A DNA stretch of 64,000 bases from Microlunatus lacustris (GCA_039527025.1 BAAAJN010000001.1:496001-560000), one strand, 5' to 3'. Shown: positions 29,700 through 38,664, counted from the first letter of the stretch. Notes: a model not told the origin generated them from the sequence alone. Numbers and translations are program-made.

Positions 29700-30956
29700 T
29701 CACAGAGCCGAGCCCTTGGCGAACGTGGCGTAGGAGATGTCCCAGTCGGCGTAGCCGTTGCCCTGCTCGAGCGCGCGGTCGGTGCCCGTGGTGACGACCG
29801 GGTCGCCGATCAGCGAGTTCTCGTAGAGCCACTGGGAGTCGCTCACGCTCATCCCCACGCAGCCGTGGCTGGCGTTGCGGCGGCCGAAGCTGCCGGCGTT
29901 CCAGGGCGCGGAGTGCAGGAACTCCCCGGAGTTGGTGATGCGCAACGCGTATCTCGCGACCAGGGAGTAGTCCTCCTCGGCCCCGATCATCTCGTTGGTC
30001 ATCGTCTTGTTGAACTCCTTGGCCATGATCAGCTTGGTGCCGCTGCGGGTCTCCCAGCCGGGCTTGCCGCCCGAGACCAGGATCGTGCGGGCCAGCTTCC
30101 CGTCCCGGTAGACCTTGGCGACGTCCTTGGCCAGGTCGACCTTGGTGACCATCGAGCGGCCGACGGTGAAGGAGGTGGAGGCCGACGTCTGGCCGTAGAT
30201 CCCCTGGCCCGCGTCCACGCCGTTGAGGTCGGCGTCCACCGTCACCTTCGTGCCTGGCTCCCAGTACTCGGCCGGCCGGTACCGGACCTGCGTGGAGGAC
30301 AACCAGCTCCAGCTGCCCTTCTGCGCCGGCTCGGCGGTGACGTGCAGGTTTTTCTCGAACTCCTTGCGGTCGGTCACGGGGACGTCGAGGGTGAGGACCA
30401 CGGGCATGCCGACGCCGACCTTGCTGTCGGGCAGCGGGTAGAGGCTGGGGAAGGTCTGCTCGTCGAGGCTGAGCTTCTGGGTCCTGAAGCTGGTCTTGCG
30501 GGTCGTGGTCTGGTCCGCCACGTTCGCGCCGCTCATGGCCAGGGTGTAGGTGGCCGAGGGCTCGAGCCGCTCGGCGGCCCTCCACCGGGACCCGTCCTCG
30601 CTCAGCTCGCCCTTGACCCTGCCCTTGGTGGCGGCGCCCTTGGCGTCCACCCCGCGGTAGGTCAGCGTGACCTCCTCCACGGTGCCGGCCGAGGCCTCGA
30701 CCTCGACCCGGGTGTCCACCGCCACCTTGCGGGCGTCGTCGTCGACGTTCGCGGTCAGCTCGACCGGGGCGGTGGTCGGCGTGGCGGTCGCCTCGGCGTC
30801 GGCGGTGGCGGCGCTGCTGCTCGCGGCCGGCACCGGTCCGGAGGAGGACGTGCCGCCGGCCTGGCTGGTCGGCAGACCGCTGCAGCCGGACACGACGGTG
30901 GCGAGCAGGACGGTTCCGGCGAGCCCGGTCAGCAGGGCGCGGGCGCTGGTCGGCAT
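29700..30956 (-). CDS. L,D-transpeptidase lipoprotein
   Basis: The enzyme makes 3-3 cross-links in peptidoglycan. The 418-residue precursor has a signal peptide with lipobox VVSGCS, a Ser/Thr-rich linker, two Ig-like domains (about 60-280), and a YkuD catalytic domain. The domain shows the conserved His in SGEFLHSAPWNAGSFG and the catalytic Cys366 in ASHGCVGMS. ATG 30956 has AAGGAA upstream and starts the signal peptide; the layout matches mycobacterial Ldt enzymes. Confidence 0.93.
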   Translation of the reverse strand: MPTSARALLTGLAGTVLLATVVSGCSGLPTSQAGGTSSSGPVPAASSSAATADAEATATPTTAPVELTANVDDDARKVAVDTRVEVEASAGTVEEVTLTYRGVDAKGAATKGRVKGELSEDGSRWRAAERLEPSATYTLAMSGANVADQTTTRKTSFRTQKLSLDEQTFPSLYPLPDSKVGVGMPVVLTLDVPVTDRKEFEKNLHVTAEPAQKGSWSWLSSTQVRYRPAEYWEPGTKVTVDADLNGVDAGQGIYGQTSASTSFTVGRSMVTKVDLAKDVAKVYRDGKLARTILVSGGKPGWETRSGTKLIMAKEFNKTMTNEMIGAEEDYSLVARYALRITNSGEFLHSAPWNAGSFGRRNASHGCVGMSVSDSQWLYENSLIGDPVVTTGTDRALEQGNGYADWDISYATFAKGSAL

Positions 30957-31252
30957 GGGGTTCCTTCGGTCGGCGGCGTGCGGGCCGGCGGCCCTGGTGG
31001 TCGGCGTCGAACCGCGACCACCGGTGCGGGGCGAGCCGCACCTCCACTGTGCCATCGGGAGGGGGCCCTGTCTCGTCGCGCACGGACGTCCGGTCGCGTC
31101 ATGGCGGCCAGGCGGCGGCAGGTCGAGGCGACCTCACCCTGCCACGACCGGGCAACTGCCCTGGCCAGCGCGCACGAGGCACCGGCGCGGGCCAGGAGGG
31201 CGAGCATGGCAGGGTGACGGCGACGAGGTCAGGACCGAGGGAGGACAGGGCG

Positions 31253-32056
31253 ATGGGGTCAGGGGCAGGAGCTGCGGCGGGGTTCGCGGACCGGGTACGG
31301 GGGCGGGATCCGCTGCTGGGGTACTGGGTGATGCTGGACGCCCCGCCGGCGACGGAGCGGCTGGCGGCCGCGGGGTACGACACCGTGGTGCTCGACGCCC
31401 AGCACGGGCTCCTCGACGACCGGGCGGTGCTCGCCGGGCTGGTCGCCGTGGACGCGGCCCGCAGTGTGGCCGGGGCGCCAGGGGCGGTCGGGGTCGTCCG
31501 GGTCGCGGCCAACGACCCGACGCTGATCGGCCGCGCGCTGGACGCCGGGGCGGCCGGGGTGGTCGTCCCGCTCGTCAGCTCGGCGGCCGAGGCGGCCGAC
31601 GCCGTCCGCGCGGCCCGCTACCCGCCGGACGGGATCCGCTCGTTCGGGCCGATGCGCTCCGGTCTGCGGGTGGGGCCGGCGCCGGCGGACAGCAACGCGT
31701 CGGTCGTGGTGCTGACCATGGTCGAGACACCGGGCGGGCTCGCCCACGTGGCCGACATCGCCGCCACCCCCGGGTTGGACGGGCTCTTCGTCGGACCGAA
31801 CGACCTCCGGCTGGCCCTCGGCGCCCCCACCCCGGACGACCCGGCCTTCGACCACCAGTTGGAGGACGCCCTGGTGGCCGTGCGCGAGGCGTGCGATGCC
31901 GCGGGCATCGCCGCCGGGATCTTCACCACGTCCGGGGAGCAGGCCGCGCAGCGGCTGGCCGAGGGCTTCACCTTCGTCTGCGTCAGCGGCGACCTGACGC
32001 ATCTCGAGCAGGCGGCTCGACACCACCTGGATGTCGCCCGGGCGGCGTTGGACTGA
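31253..32056 (+). CDS. HpcH/HpaI-family aldolase
   Basis: The 267-residue TIM-barrel protein has LGYWVMLDAPPATERLAAAGYDTVVLDAQHG, ARYPPDGIRSFG, the metal-ligand MVETPGGL and DGLFVGPNDLRLALG, all standard for class II pyruvate-dependent aldolases that cleave 4-hydroxy-2-keto acids (for example 2-keto-3-deoxy-L-rhamnonate or 4-hydroxy-2-oxo-heptane-dioate). Its substrate is unknown. ATG 31253 follows GGGAGGA. About 296 nt upstream to the L,D-transpeptidase start show no convincing gene. Confidence 0.88.
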   Translation: MGSGAGAAAGFADRVRGRDPLLGYWVMLDAPPATERLAAAGYDTVVLDAQHGLLDDRAVLAGLVAVDAARSVAGAPGAVGVVRVAANDPTLIGRALDAGAAGVVVPLVSSAAEAADAVRAARYPPDGIRSFGPMRSGLRVGPAPADSNASVVVLTMVETPGGLAHVADIAATPGLDGLFVGPNDLRLALGAPTPDDPAFDHQLEDALVAVREACDAAGIAAGIFTTSGEQAAQRLAEGFTFVCVSGDLTHLEQAARHHLDVARAALD

Positions 32057-32081
32057 GCGGGTTCACCCGGGCCGCACCCTG

Positions 32082-32130
32082 AGAATGTAAAGCGGACCCT
32101 TCCGATCACGAAAGGTCCGCTTTACATTCT
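32082..32130. promoter_or_regulatory. 20-bp palindrome overlapping promoter of DUF4097-like/DUF2089 operon
   Basis: AGAATGTAAAGCGGACCCTT (32082-32101) and AAAGGTCCGCTTTACATTCT (32111-32130) are complementary at 19 of 20 positions around a 9-nt loop. The right arm contains TACATT, placed 6 nt before ATG 32135 as the leaderless -10 box would be. A DNA-binding repressor site is more likely than a terminator because of that overlap; termination of the preceding aldolase gene is also possible. Confidence 0.7.
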
Positions 32131-32134
32131 TCTT

Positions 32135-33127
32135 ATGACCGAACCGAGCATGACCGCGATCCTCACCGAGCTCGCGGCTGGACGCATCGACGCCGCCGAG
32201 GCGGCCCGCCGGATCGACGCCCTGAAGCAGACCGAAGCCGCCCGGGCTGCCGAGCCCGCGACGAGCGGGAGCGAGCCCACGAACGAGCAGCTCGCCGCCG
32301 ACGCCGACGCCGCCCGGGCCGACGCCGAGCCCTGGGCGGCGGCCACCGACCGCCCCCAGCACGCCACCTACGCGACCGAGCGGTTCGACCCCCCGGCCGC
32401 CGCGACCCCGCCGCCGTCCCCGGAGCCGCAGTCGGAGCCGTCCGGGCCCAAGCCGGTGAACACCAGCGGGGTGGAGCGCATCTCGGTCCGCGCGGTCGGG
32501 CGCCGGGTCCGGATCATCGGCGAGACCGCCGTCGCCACGCTGTCGGCCGACGGACCGCACGTGCTGCGGCGCAACGGCGCGGTGCTGGAGGTGTCCAGCG
32601 ACGGCGAGCTGGGAGCGAGCCTCGACGGGTTCAGCATCCTGCGCGGCGTGCCCCGCAACCTGGAGGACATCCGCGCCCTGGGGCTGGGCAAGGAGCTGCT
32701 GCTCCGGGTCAACCCGGCGATCGTCGTCGACGTGGAGATGACCGCCGGCAACCTCAACACCGAGCGGGTGCCGCACCTGGGCAAGGTCCGGGTCACGGCC
32801 GGCGGCGCCAAGCTGCTGGACGTCACCGAGATCAACGACGCGCTCATCCAGGCGGGCTCGGCGACGATCAAGGGGGCCATCAAGACCGGCCGCAACCGGA
32901 TCCGCGCCGAGTCGGGCTCGCTGTCCATCACCCTGCACGACGACTCGAACGTCACCGTGACGGGGGAGTCGCAGCTCGGCAGGATCAGCTGGAGCGGCGG
33001 TCACACCGGCGCCGGCGACGAGGTGGTGATGGGCAACGGCAGCGCCAAGCTCGACGTCGAGGTCGTGATGGGTCACGCCCAGGTGCGCGTCGGCTCCGAC
33101 CCCGTCCCCGAGGGGGCGCAGGCATGA
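32135..33127 (+). CDS. DUF4097-like putative adhesin/beta-solenoid protein
   Basis: This 330-residue protein begins with a short helix-turn motif (ILTELAAGRIDAAEAARRIDALK), as at the C-terminus of its DUF2089 partner. A Pro-rich linker (about 85-110) follows, then a long beta-rich region with repeated short strands (VRVTAGGAKLLDVTEIND, SATIKGAIKTGRNRIRAESGSLSITL), like DUF4097 proteins. No signal peptide or membrane segment is visible, so it looks cytoplasmic. It overlaps the DUF2089 gene by 4 nt, indicating a joint role, perhaps regulatory; this is inference. Confidence 0.6.
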   Translation: MTEPSMTAILTELAAGRIDAAEAARRIDALKQTEAARAAEPATSGSEPTNEQLAADADAARADAEPWAAATDRPQHATYATERFDPPAAATPPPSPEPQSEPSGPKPVNTSGVERISVRAVGRRVRIIGETAVATLSADGPHVLRRNGAVLEVSSDGELGASLDGFSILRGVPRNLEDIRALGLGKELLLRVNPAIVVDVEMTAGNLNTERVPHLGKVRVTAGGAKLLDVTEINDALIQAGSATIKGAIKTGRNRIRAESGSLSITLHDDSNVTVTGESQLGRISWSGGHTGAGDEVVMGNGSAKLDVEVVMGHAQVRVGSDPVPEGAQA

Positions 33128-33528
33128 CCGAGCGTTCCCGACGTGGTGCCGATCACGAGCACCGGGCGCCCAGCGCCTGCCCCGTCTGCGGGGACCGGCT
33201 GGCCGTCACCCGGCTGGGCTGCGGCTCCTGCGGGACCGAGCTGGCCGGTGTCTTCACCTCCTGCGCCTTCTGCGCGCTGGACGAGTCCGAGACCGAGATG
33301 CTCACCGTCTTCCTGGCCTCCCGGGGCAACCTGCGGGACCTGGAGAAGCACCTCGGCGTCTCCTACCCGACGGCGCGGCTGCGCTTCAACCAGCTGCTGG
33401 AGAAGCTCGGGCTGGCCGAGCCGGCCGCGACGGCGCCCACCGCGCTGACCCGCGAGCAGGTGCTCGCCGAGGTGGCCAGCGGCGCCCTCAGCCCCGACGA
33501 GGCCGCGGCCCTGCTGGCCGCGCTCTGA
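33124..33528 (+). CDS. DUF2089 zinc-ribbon/HTH protein
   Basis: The 134-residue protein has two zinc-ribbon Cys pairs (CPVCG, CGSCG) plus CAFC, then a helix-turn-helix-like segment (FLASRGNLRDLEKHLGVSYPTARLRFNQLLEKLG), matching DUF2089. The C-terminal helix VLAEVASGALSPDEAAALLAAL resembles the N-terminal helix of the coupled upstream protein. A DNA-binding regulator that recognises the palindrome at 32082 is a testable inference. Confidence 0.8.
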   Translation: MTERSRRGADHEHRAPSACPVCGDRLAVTRLGCGSCGTELAGVFTSCAFCALDESETEMLTVFLASRGNLRDLEKHLGVSYPTARLRFNQLLEKLGLAEPAATAPTALTREQVLAEVASGALSPDEAAALLAAL

Positions 33529-33546
33529 CTCTGGTCGACCGCGCGG

Positions 33547-33581
33547 CCTGAGCCTGTCGAAGGCCCTTCGACAGGCCCAGG
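33547..33581. terminator. palindromic repeat between convergent genes (TGAGCCTGTCGAAGG family)
   Basis: CCTGAGCCTGTCGAAGG (33547-33563) and CCTTCGACAGGCCCAGG (33565-33581) are complementary at 16 of 17 positions around one base. It lies between the stops of the DUF2089 gene and greA and probably terminates both. It is the best copy of a family also seen at 2796, 14391, 17476 and, degenerate, 62780. Confidence 0.75.
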
Positions 33582-33594
33582 GGCGCGTCGGCGG

Positions 33595-34104
33595 TCAGCT
33601 GGGGAAGGGCTCGACCTTGACGATGGTCACGTCGATCGAGCGGCCGTTGGGCGCCTCGTAGGAGGCGGTCTCGCCCTTCTTCTTGCCGAGGATGGCGGTG
33701 CCGAGCGGGGACTGCGGGCTGTAGACGTTGGTGTCGACGCTGTCGTCGAGGCCGAGCAGCTCGCGGGAGCCGAGGACGAAGGTGTCGGTGTCGGACTCGT
33801 CGCCGTCGAAGGCGATGGTCACCTGGGTACCGGGGGCCACCTCGTCGGCGTTGCCCGCGGCTTCACCGACCTGGGCACGGCGCAGCATGTCGGTGAGCTG
33901 GCGGATCCTGGCCTCCTGGACGCCCTGCTCCTCCCGGGCGGCGTGGTACCCGCCGTTCTCGCGCAGGTCACCCTCCTCGCGGGCCCGGGCGATCTTCTGC
34001 GAGACCTCGGCGCGGCCCTCGGTGGACAGGTGGTCGAGCTCGCCCCGGAGCTTGTCGTACGCCTCCTGGGTCAACCAGATCGTGTGCGTCGCGGTTTCTG
34101 ACAT
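33595..34104 (-). CDS. greA: transcription elongation factor GreA
   Basis: GreA rescues backtracked RNA polymerase by stimulating transcript cleavage. The 169-residue protein has the N-terminal coiled coil (EAYDKLRGELDHL) with tip acids in EGDLRENGGYHAARE, where the key Asp and Glu are kept, and a C-terminal FKBP-like domain ending GTAILGKKKGETASYEAPNGRSIDVTIVKVE. Length is normal for the actinobacterial type. Confidence 0.96.
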   Translation of the reverse strand: MSETATHTIWLTQEAYDKLRGELDHLSTEGRAEVSQKIARAREEGDLRENGGYHAAREEQGVQEARIRQLTDMLRRAQVGEAAGNADEVAPGTQVTIAFDGDESDTDTFVLGSRELLGLDDSVDTNVYSPQSPLGTAILGKKKGETASYEAPNGRSIDVTIVKVEPFPS

Positions 34105-34165
34105 CCCCGGATACTACCCACCGGGCTCCCGCACCGTCAGGCTCCGCGGCGGACTGCGGGCCCGG

Positions 34166-34561
34166 TCAGCCGACCTGGCAGCCGCTGACCGAGGCCGACG
34201 TCGCCCGGCGCAGGGTGGTCAGGTCGAGGTCGATGTTGGCCAGGGCGACGGTGCTCGCGGGGACCGGGACCTCCTGCTCCGCGACCGGCTGGAAGTCCGG
34301 CGACTGGGCGATCACCCGGCACGTCGCCGGGATCGACGGGTCCTCGCGCTGCACGGTCATCGTCACCGAGATGGTGGTGTCGGAGACGACGGTGAAGGCC
34401 GAGACCTGCGCGGTCACCGCGGGCGTGGCGTGCGCCAGGGCCGCCCAGATCAGCCAGCCCAGGCCCAGGGCCGTCCCGGCGGCGACCACGCCGACCAGCA
34501 CCGGCCGCGGCACCCGCGGCGGCGGGTAGCGGCGAGCGAGGCGTTCGGCGGCGTCGTCCAC
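34166..34561 (-). CDS. DUF4307 membrane protein
   Basis: GTG 34561 gives 131 residues, with a GGAG site upstream: a short cytoplasmic head rich in Arg/Pro (RRYPPPRVPRP), one membrane segment (about 22-44), and an exported beta-rich domain containing ATCRVIAQSPDFQPVAEQEVPVP and a final SGCQVG. This matches DUF4307, found in Actinobacteria next to mca/greA, where its role is unknown. It diverges from mca and lies downstream of nothing obvious. Confidence 0.82.
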   Translation of the reverse strand: MDDAAERLARRYPPPRVPRPVLVGVVAAGTALGLGWLIWAALAHATPAVTAQVSAFTVVSDTTISVTMTVQREDPSIPATCRVIAQSPDFQPVAEQEVPVPASTVALANIDLDLTTLRRATSASVSGCQVG

Positions 34562-34661
34562 CGCTCCATCATGCCCGCCCGCCGTGAGGCGCCCGGGCGT
34601 CCGCGTCTCGGCCCCGGAACGCCCCGGCCACGGGTCGCGGGCTCGTGACAGCATGACGGGC

Positions 34662-35606
34662 ATGACCCTTCCCGCGCTCCGCGTGGACGCGGCCGGCGAG
34701 CGTCTGCGCCTGCTGCACGTGCACGCCCACCCCGACGACGAGTCCAGCAAGGGTGCAGCGACGACAGCTCGCTACGTGGCCGAGGGCGTGGACGTCGTCG
34801 TCGCCACCTGCACCGGCGGCGAGCGCGGCTCGATCCTCAACCCCGCCATGGACCGTCCCGACGTGCTGGCCAACATCGCCAGCATCCGGCGGGAGGAGAT
34901 GGACCGGGCCCGGTCGATCCTCGGCATCCGGCAGGTCTGGCTGGGCTGGGTCGACTCCGGCCTCCCCGAAGGTGACCCGCTGCCGCCGCTGCCGCCCGGC
35001 TGCTTCGGGCTGATGGACGTCGACGAGGCCGCGCTGCCCCTGGTCCGGCTGATCCGGGAGTTCCGGCCGCACGTGCTGACGACGTACGACGAGAACGGCG
35101 GCTACCCGCACCCCGACCACATCATGTGCCACCAGATCAGCGTGGCCGCCTTCGCGACGGCGGCGGACCCGTCGGCGCACCCGGAGCTGGGGCCGGCCTG
35201 GCAGGTGCAGAAGCTCTACTACCAGCTCACCTTCAACCGGAAGCGGATCGAGGCGCTGGACTCCGCCATGACCGCGCGCGGTCTGGAGTCGCCCTACGCG
35301 GAGCGGCTGGCGGACTGGAAGCCCGACCCCGACCACGAGGCCCGGCTGACCACCCAGGTGCCGTGCGCGGAGCACTTCGCCACCCGGGACCGGGCGCTGC
35401 TGGCCCACGCCACCCAGGTCGACCCCGAGGGGGCCTGGTTCAGCGTCCCGCTCGAGGTGCACCAGCAGGCCTGGCCGACCGAGGACTGGCAGCTGGTGCG
35501 CAGCGAGGTGCCCACCGAGCTGCCCGAGGACGACCTGTTCGCCGGCGTCGCGGTCCCCGTCGAGGCCGCGGCTGACTCCGTGCCCGCGGGTACAGTGCAG
35601 AGGTGA
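34662..35606 (+). CDS. mca: mycothiol S-conjugate amidase
   Basis: Mca cleaves mycothiol S-conjugates, releasing mercapturic acids for export and so detoxifying electrophiles in Actinobacteria. The 314-residue protein belongs to the LmbE/PIG-L deacetylase fold: zinc loop VHAHPDDESSKGA, then TCTGGERGSILNP, and a second zinc site GGYPHPDHIMCH. The LVRSEVPTELPEDDLFAGV tail is typical of Mca rather than of the MshB deacetylase. ATG 34662 is preferred because CAGCAT lies 7 nt upstream; ATG 34653 is possible. Confidence 0.93.
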   Translation: MTLPALRVDAAGERLRLLHVHAHPDDESSKGAATTARYVAEGVDVVVATCTGGERGSILNPAMDRPDVLANIASIRREEMDRARSILGIRQVWLGWVDSGLPEGDPLPPLPPGCFGLMDVDEAALPLVRLIREFRPHVLTTYDENGGYPHPDHIMCHQISVAAFATAADPSAHPELGPAWQVQKLYYQLTFNRKRIEALDSAMTARGLESPYAERLADWKPDPDHEARLTTQVPCAEHFATRDRALLAHATQVDPEGAWFSVPLEVHQQAWPTEDWQLVRSEVPTELPEDDLFAGVAVPVEAAADSVPAGTVQR

Positions 35607-35628
35607 CGACGACGAGGGGAGCGATCCG

Positions 35629-35892
35629 ATGATCCTGCTCGAGCTGGACCCCAACGTCGTCAAGCCCGGCTGGACGCCTCTGCTGATCCTCATCGGACTC
35701 GCCCTGGTCATGGTGCTGCTGTTCCGCAGCATGCGCCGCCAGTTCCGCCGCGTCGACGACAACTTCCCCGAGCCGGCCGCGCCGGTCGGCACGCCCGCCG
35801 CGGAGGCTGACGCCGCCGCCCCGGGCATCGAGACAGCGACGGTCGCCGACGTCGACGAGCCCACCCCCGACGAGCGGGCGCGCCGGGTCTGA
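35629..35892 (+). CDS. single-pass membrane protein downstream of mca
   Basis: The 87-residue protein has one membrane segment (about 16-34) followed by a basic stop-transfer (RSMRRQFRRVDDNF) and an acidic, Ala/Pro-rich cytoplasmic tail. It starts 22 nt after the mca stop with a GAGGGG site. Small proteins like this often follow mca in Actinobacteria, but their function is not known to me. Confidence 0.7.
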   Translation: MILLELDPNVVKPGWTPLLILIGLALVMVLLFRSMRRQFRRVDDNFPEPAAPVGTPAAEADAAAPGIETATVADVDEPTPDERARRV

Positions 35893-35917
35893 CCCCGCTC
35901 ACGGGTTGCCCGAACTG

Positions 35918-37918
35918 ATGCCGAACCGTCTGCAGCACGCCACCAGTCCCTACCTGCTCCAGCACGCGGACAACCCCGTCGACTGGTTCGAGTGGGGACC
36001 GGAGGCGTTGGCCCAGGCACAGCTGAGCGATCGGCCGATCCTGCTGAGCATCGGCTACGCCGCTTGCCACTGGTGCCACGTGATGGCCCACGAGTCGTTC
36101 GAGGACGCCGACGTCGCCGCCCTGGTGAACGCGCAGTTCGTGGCCGTCAAGGTGGACCGGGAGGAGCGGCCCGACGTCGACGCCGTCTACATGCAGGCCA
36201 CCCAGGCCCTCACCGGCCAGGGCGGCTGGCCGATGACGGTCTTCCTCACTCCCGACCGCCAGCCCTTCTACGCCGGCACCTACTTCCCGCCCACCCCGCG
36301 GCACGGGTTGCCGTCGTTCCGCCAGCTGCTGGAGGCGATCGGCGCGGCCTGGGCGGACCGGCGGGCCGAGGTGCTGACCAGCGCCGGCAGCATCGTCGAC
36401 CAGCTGGCCGAGCGGGCGGTCACCGCGGTGCCCGGTGAGGTCGGACCGGACGTCCTCGACCACGCGCTGGCCGTGCTGCGGCGCGACTTCGACCCGCTGC
36501 GGGCCGGCTTCGGGGCCGCGCCCAAGTTCCCGCCGTCCATGGTGCTCGAGGCGCTGCTGCGCGAGGGTGGCGAGGACGCGGTCGTGATGGCCCGCCAGAC
36601 CCTGGACGCGATGGCCCGCGGCGGGATCTACGACCAGCTCGGCGGGGGCTTCGCCCGCTACAGCGTCGACGCCGCCTGGGTGGTGCCGCACTTCGAGAAG
36701 ATGCTCTACGACAACGCCCTGCTGCTCGGCGTCCACACCCACGCGTGGCGCCGGACCGGCTCGGAGCTCGACGCCCGCGTCGTGCAGGAGACGGTCGGCT
36801 GGCTGGTGCGCGAGATGCGCACCGAGGAGGGCGGTTTCGCGGCCAGCCTGGACGCCGACTCCGCGGACCCGTCCGGGCAGCTGCACGAGGGCGCCTTCTA
36901 CGTCTGGACGCCGGCTGAGCTGCAGGCCGTCCTGGGCGACGACGACGGGGCCTGGGCGGCGCGAACGCTCACGGTCACCGACGAGGGCACCTTCGAGGGT
37001 GGTGCGTCCACCCTGCAGCGGCTCGCCGACCCCGACCCGCAGCGCTGGGCGCGGGTGCGCCCCGCCCTGCTGGCCGCCCGCGAGCAGCGGCCCCGGCCCG
37101 GCCGGGACGACAAGGTGGTGGCCGCCTGGAACGGCTGGCTGGTCGACGCGCTCGTGCAGGCGGCGACGGTCTTCGACCGCCCGGAGTGGCTGGAGCACGC
37201 CCGCGGGGCGGCCGAGCTGGTCTGGCGGCTGCACCGCGTCGACGGCCGGCTCCGACGCACCTCGCGGCACGGCGCCGTCGGTACGGCGCCGGGCATCCTC
37301 GAGGACTACGCCGCGCTGGCCCTGGCCAGCACCCGGCTGGCCGCCGCTCTCGGCGACGCGGTCTGGGTCGCGCGGGCCCGGGAGCTGCTGGAGGACCTGC
37401 TCGAGCTGTTCGACGACGGGGGTGCCGGCTTCTTCGACACCGCCGTCGACGCGGAGCGGCTGTACGCCCGCCCGCAGGACCCGACCGACAACGCGACGCC
37501 GTCCGGCCTCAGCTCGGCCGTGCACGCGCTGCGGCTGTTCGCCGAGCTGACCGGGGAGGACGTCTGGGCCGAGCGGGCTGACCGGGCGGCGGCCTCGGCC
37601 GGGGGACTGGTCGGGCAGGCGCCCCGCTTCGCGGGCTGGCTGCTGGCCGACGCGGTCAGCCGGCTGCGGGCGACGCCGGTGCAGGTCGCGGTGGTCGGGC
37701 CGCCGGGCCCGGAGCGGGACGCCCTGGTCCGGACGGCGCACCGGCACGTCCCGGCCGGGTCGGTGGTGGTGGCGGGCGTCGGCGACGACCCGGGCTTCCC
37801 GCTGCTGGCCGACCGGGTGGCCCGCGACGGCCGGCCCACCGCCTACGTGTGCCGGCACTTCGTCTGCCGGCTCCCCGTCACCACCACCGAGGAGCTGGTG
37901 GCGCAGCTGGTGGGCTGA
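35918..37918 (+). CDS. YyaL/SPATA20-like thioredoxin-domain protein
   Basis: The 666-residue protein has an N-terminal thioredoxin-like domain (LQHATSPYLLQHADNPVDW, then the CxxC-type motif AACHWCHVM and GGWPMTVFLTPD), followed by a six-hairpin alpha/alpha toroid related to glycosidases (about 200-660). YyaL/DUF255 proteins are conserved across life and their activity is unclear. ATG 35918 was preferred over TTG 35906 because family members begin MPNRL. It lies 26 nt after the small membrane protein, so mca and this gene may be in one operon. Confidence 0.9.
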   Translation: MPNRLQHATSPYLLQHADNPVDWFEWGPEALAQAQLSDRPILLSIGYAACHWCHVMAHESFEDADVAALVNAQFVAVKVDREERPDVDAVYMQATQALTGQGGWPMTVFLTPDRQPFYAGTYFPPTPRHGLPSFRQLLEAIGAAWADRRAEVLTSAGSIVDQLAERAVTAVPGEVGPDVLDHALAVLRRDFDPLRAGFGAAPKFPPSMVLEALLREGGEDAVVMARQTLDAMARGGIYDQLGGGFARYSVDAAWVVPHFEKMLYDNALLLGVHTHAWRRTGSELDARVVQETVGWLVREMRTEEGGFAASLDADSADPSGQLHEGAFYVWTPAELQAVLGDDDGAWAARTLTVTDEGTFEGGASTLQRLADPDPQRWARVRPALLAAREQRPRPGRDDKVVAAWNGWLVDALVQAATVFDRPEWLEHARGAAELVWRLHRVDGRLRRTSRHGAVGTAPGILEDYAALALASTRLAAALGDAVWVARARELLEDLLELFDDGGAGFFDTAVDAERLYARPQDPTDNATPSGLSSAVHALRLFAELTGEDVWAERADRAAASAGGLVGQAPRFAGWLLADAVSRLRATPVQVAVVGPPGPERDALVRTAHRHVPAGSVVVAGVGDDPGFPLLADRVARDGRPTAYVCRHFVCRLPVTTTEELVAQLVG

Positions 37919-37932
37919 GCCGGGACGCGGCG

Positions 37933-38664
37933 TCAGCCGGCGGCGTGGGTGAGCAGCGAGATCGCGACGTAGTGGCTGGCGAACCCGAGCACGGTCCCGG
38001 TGTGGAAGATCTCGTGGTACCCGAACCAGGCAGGGGAGGGGTCGGGACGCTTGCGCGCGTAGACCACCGCGCCGCTGGTGTAGAAGACGCCACCGAGCAG
38101 GATCAGCAGCAGCACGGCCAACCCGCCGGAGGCGTAGAAGGCCCCCATCCAGCCGACCGCAGCCCAGCCCATCACGATGTAGAGCGCGGTGTAGAGCCAG
38201 CGCGGGGCGTCCAGCCAGAACAGCCGGAAGAACAGCCCGCCCAGGGCCGCGCCCCAGATCAGCACGAGCAGCAGCACGCGCGAGCCGCCCTCGAGCATCA
38301 GCAGCGCCATCGGGGTGTAGCTGGCGGCGATGAAGACGTAGATGTTCGCGTGGTCCAGCCGGCGCATCACGGCCTCCCCGCGAGCACCCCAGGTGCGGCG
38401 GTGGTAGAGGCCGCTGGTCCCGAAGAGCAGCACCGATGCGGCCAGGAACACCGCACCCCCGACCCGACCGGCCGCCGTCGGGGCCAGCACCACCAGGACG
38501 ACCCCCGCGACCAGCGCCAGCGGCGCCGTGCCGGCGTGCAGCCAGCCGCGGAGCCGGGGCTTGACCTGGGCCAGCACCTCGGCGAGGGGCTCGGCCGGGT
38601 CCTCGGGCGGGGCCGACGGCGGGTCCCCGGGACGGTGCACGCGGGCACCGGGAGCAGACGTCAC
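37933..38664 (-). CDS. hemolysin III/PAQR-like membrane protein
   Basis: This 243-residue seven-helix protein has the family marks SGLYHRRTWG, RRLDHANIYVFIAASYTPMALL and the final GYHEIFHTGTVLGFASHYVAI, where the three His and one Asp form the likely zinc site. Homologues (YqfA, TrhA) affect membrane-energy and fatty-acid homeostasis; direct haemolysis is not implied. GTG 38664 has TACCGT exactly 6 nt upstream (minus strand), the leaderless layout of this window, and diverges from the prenyltransferase gene. Confidence 0.88.
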   Translation of the reverse strand: MTSAPGARVHRPGDPPSAPPEDPAEPLAEVLAQVKPRLRGWLHAGTAPLALVAGVVLVVLAPTAAGRVGGAVFLAASVLLFGTSGLYHRRTWGARGEAVMRRLDHANIYVFIAASYTPMALLMLEGGSRVLLLVLIWGAALGGLFFRLFWLDAPRWLYTALYIVMGWAAVGWMGAFYASGGLAVLLLILLGGVFYTSGAVVYARKRPDPSPAWFGYHEIFHTGTVLGFASHYVAISLLTHAAG

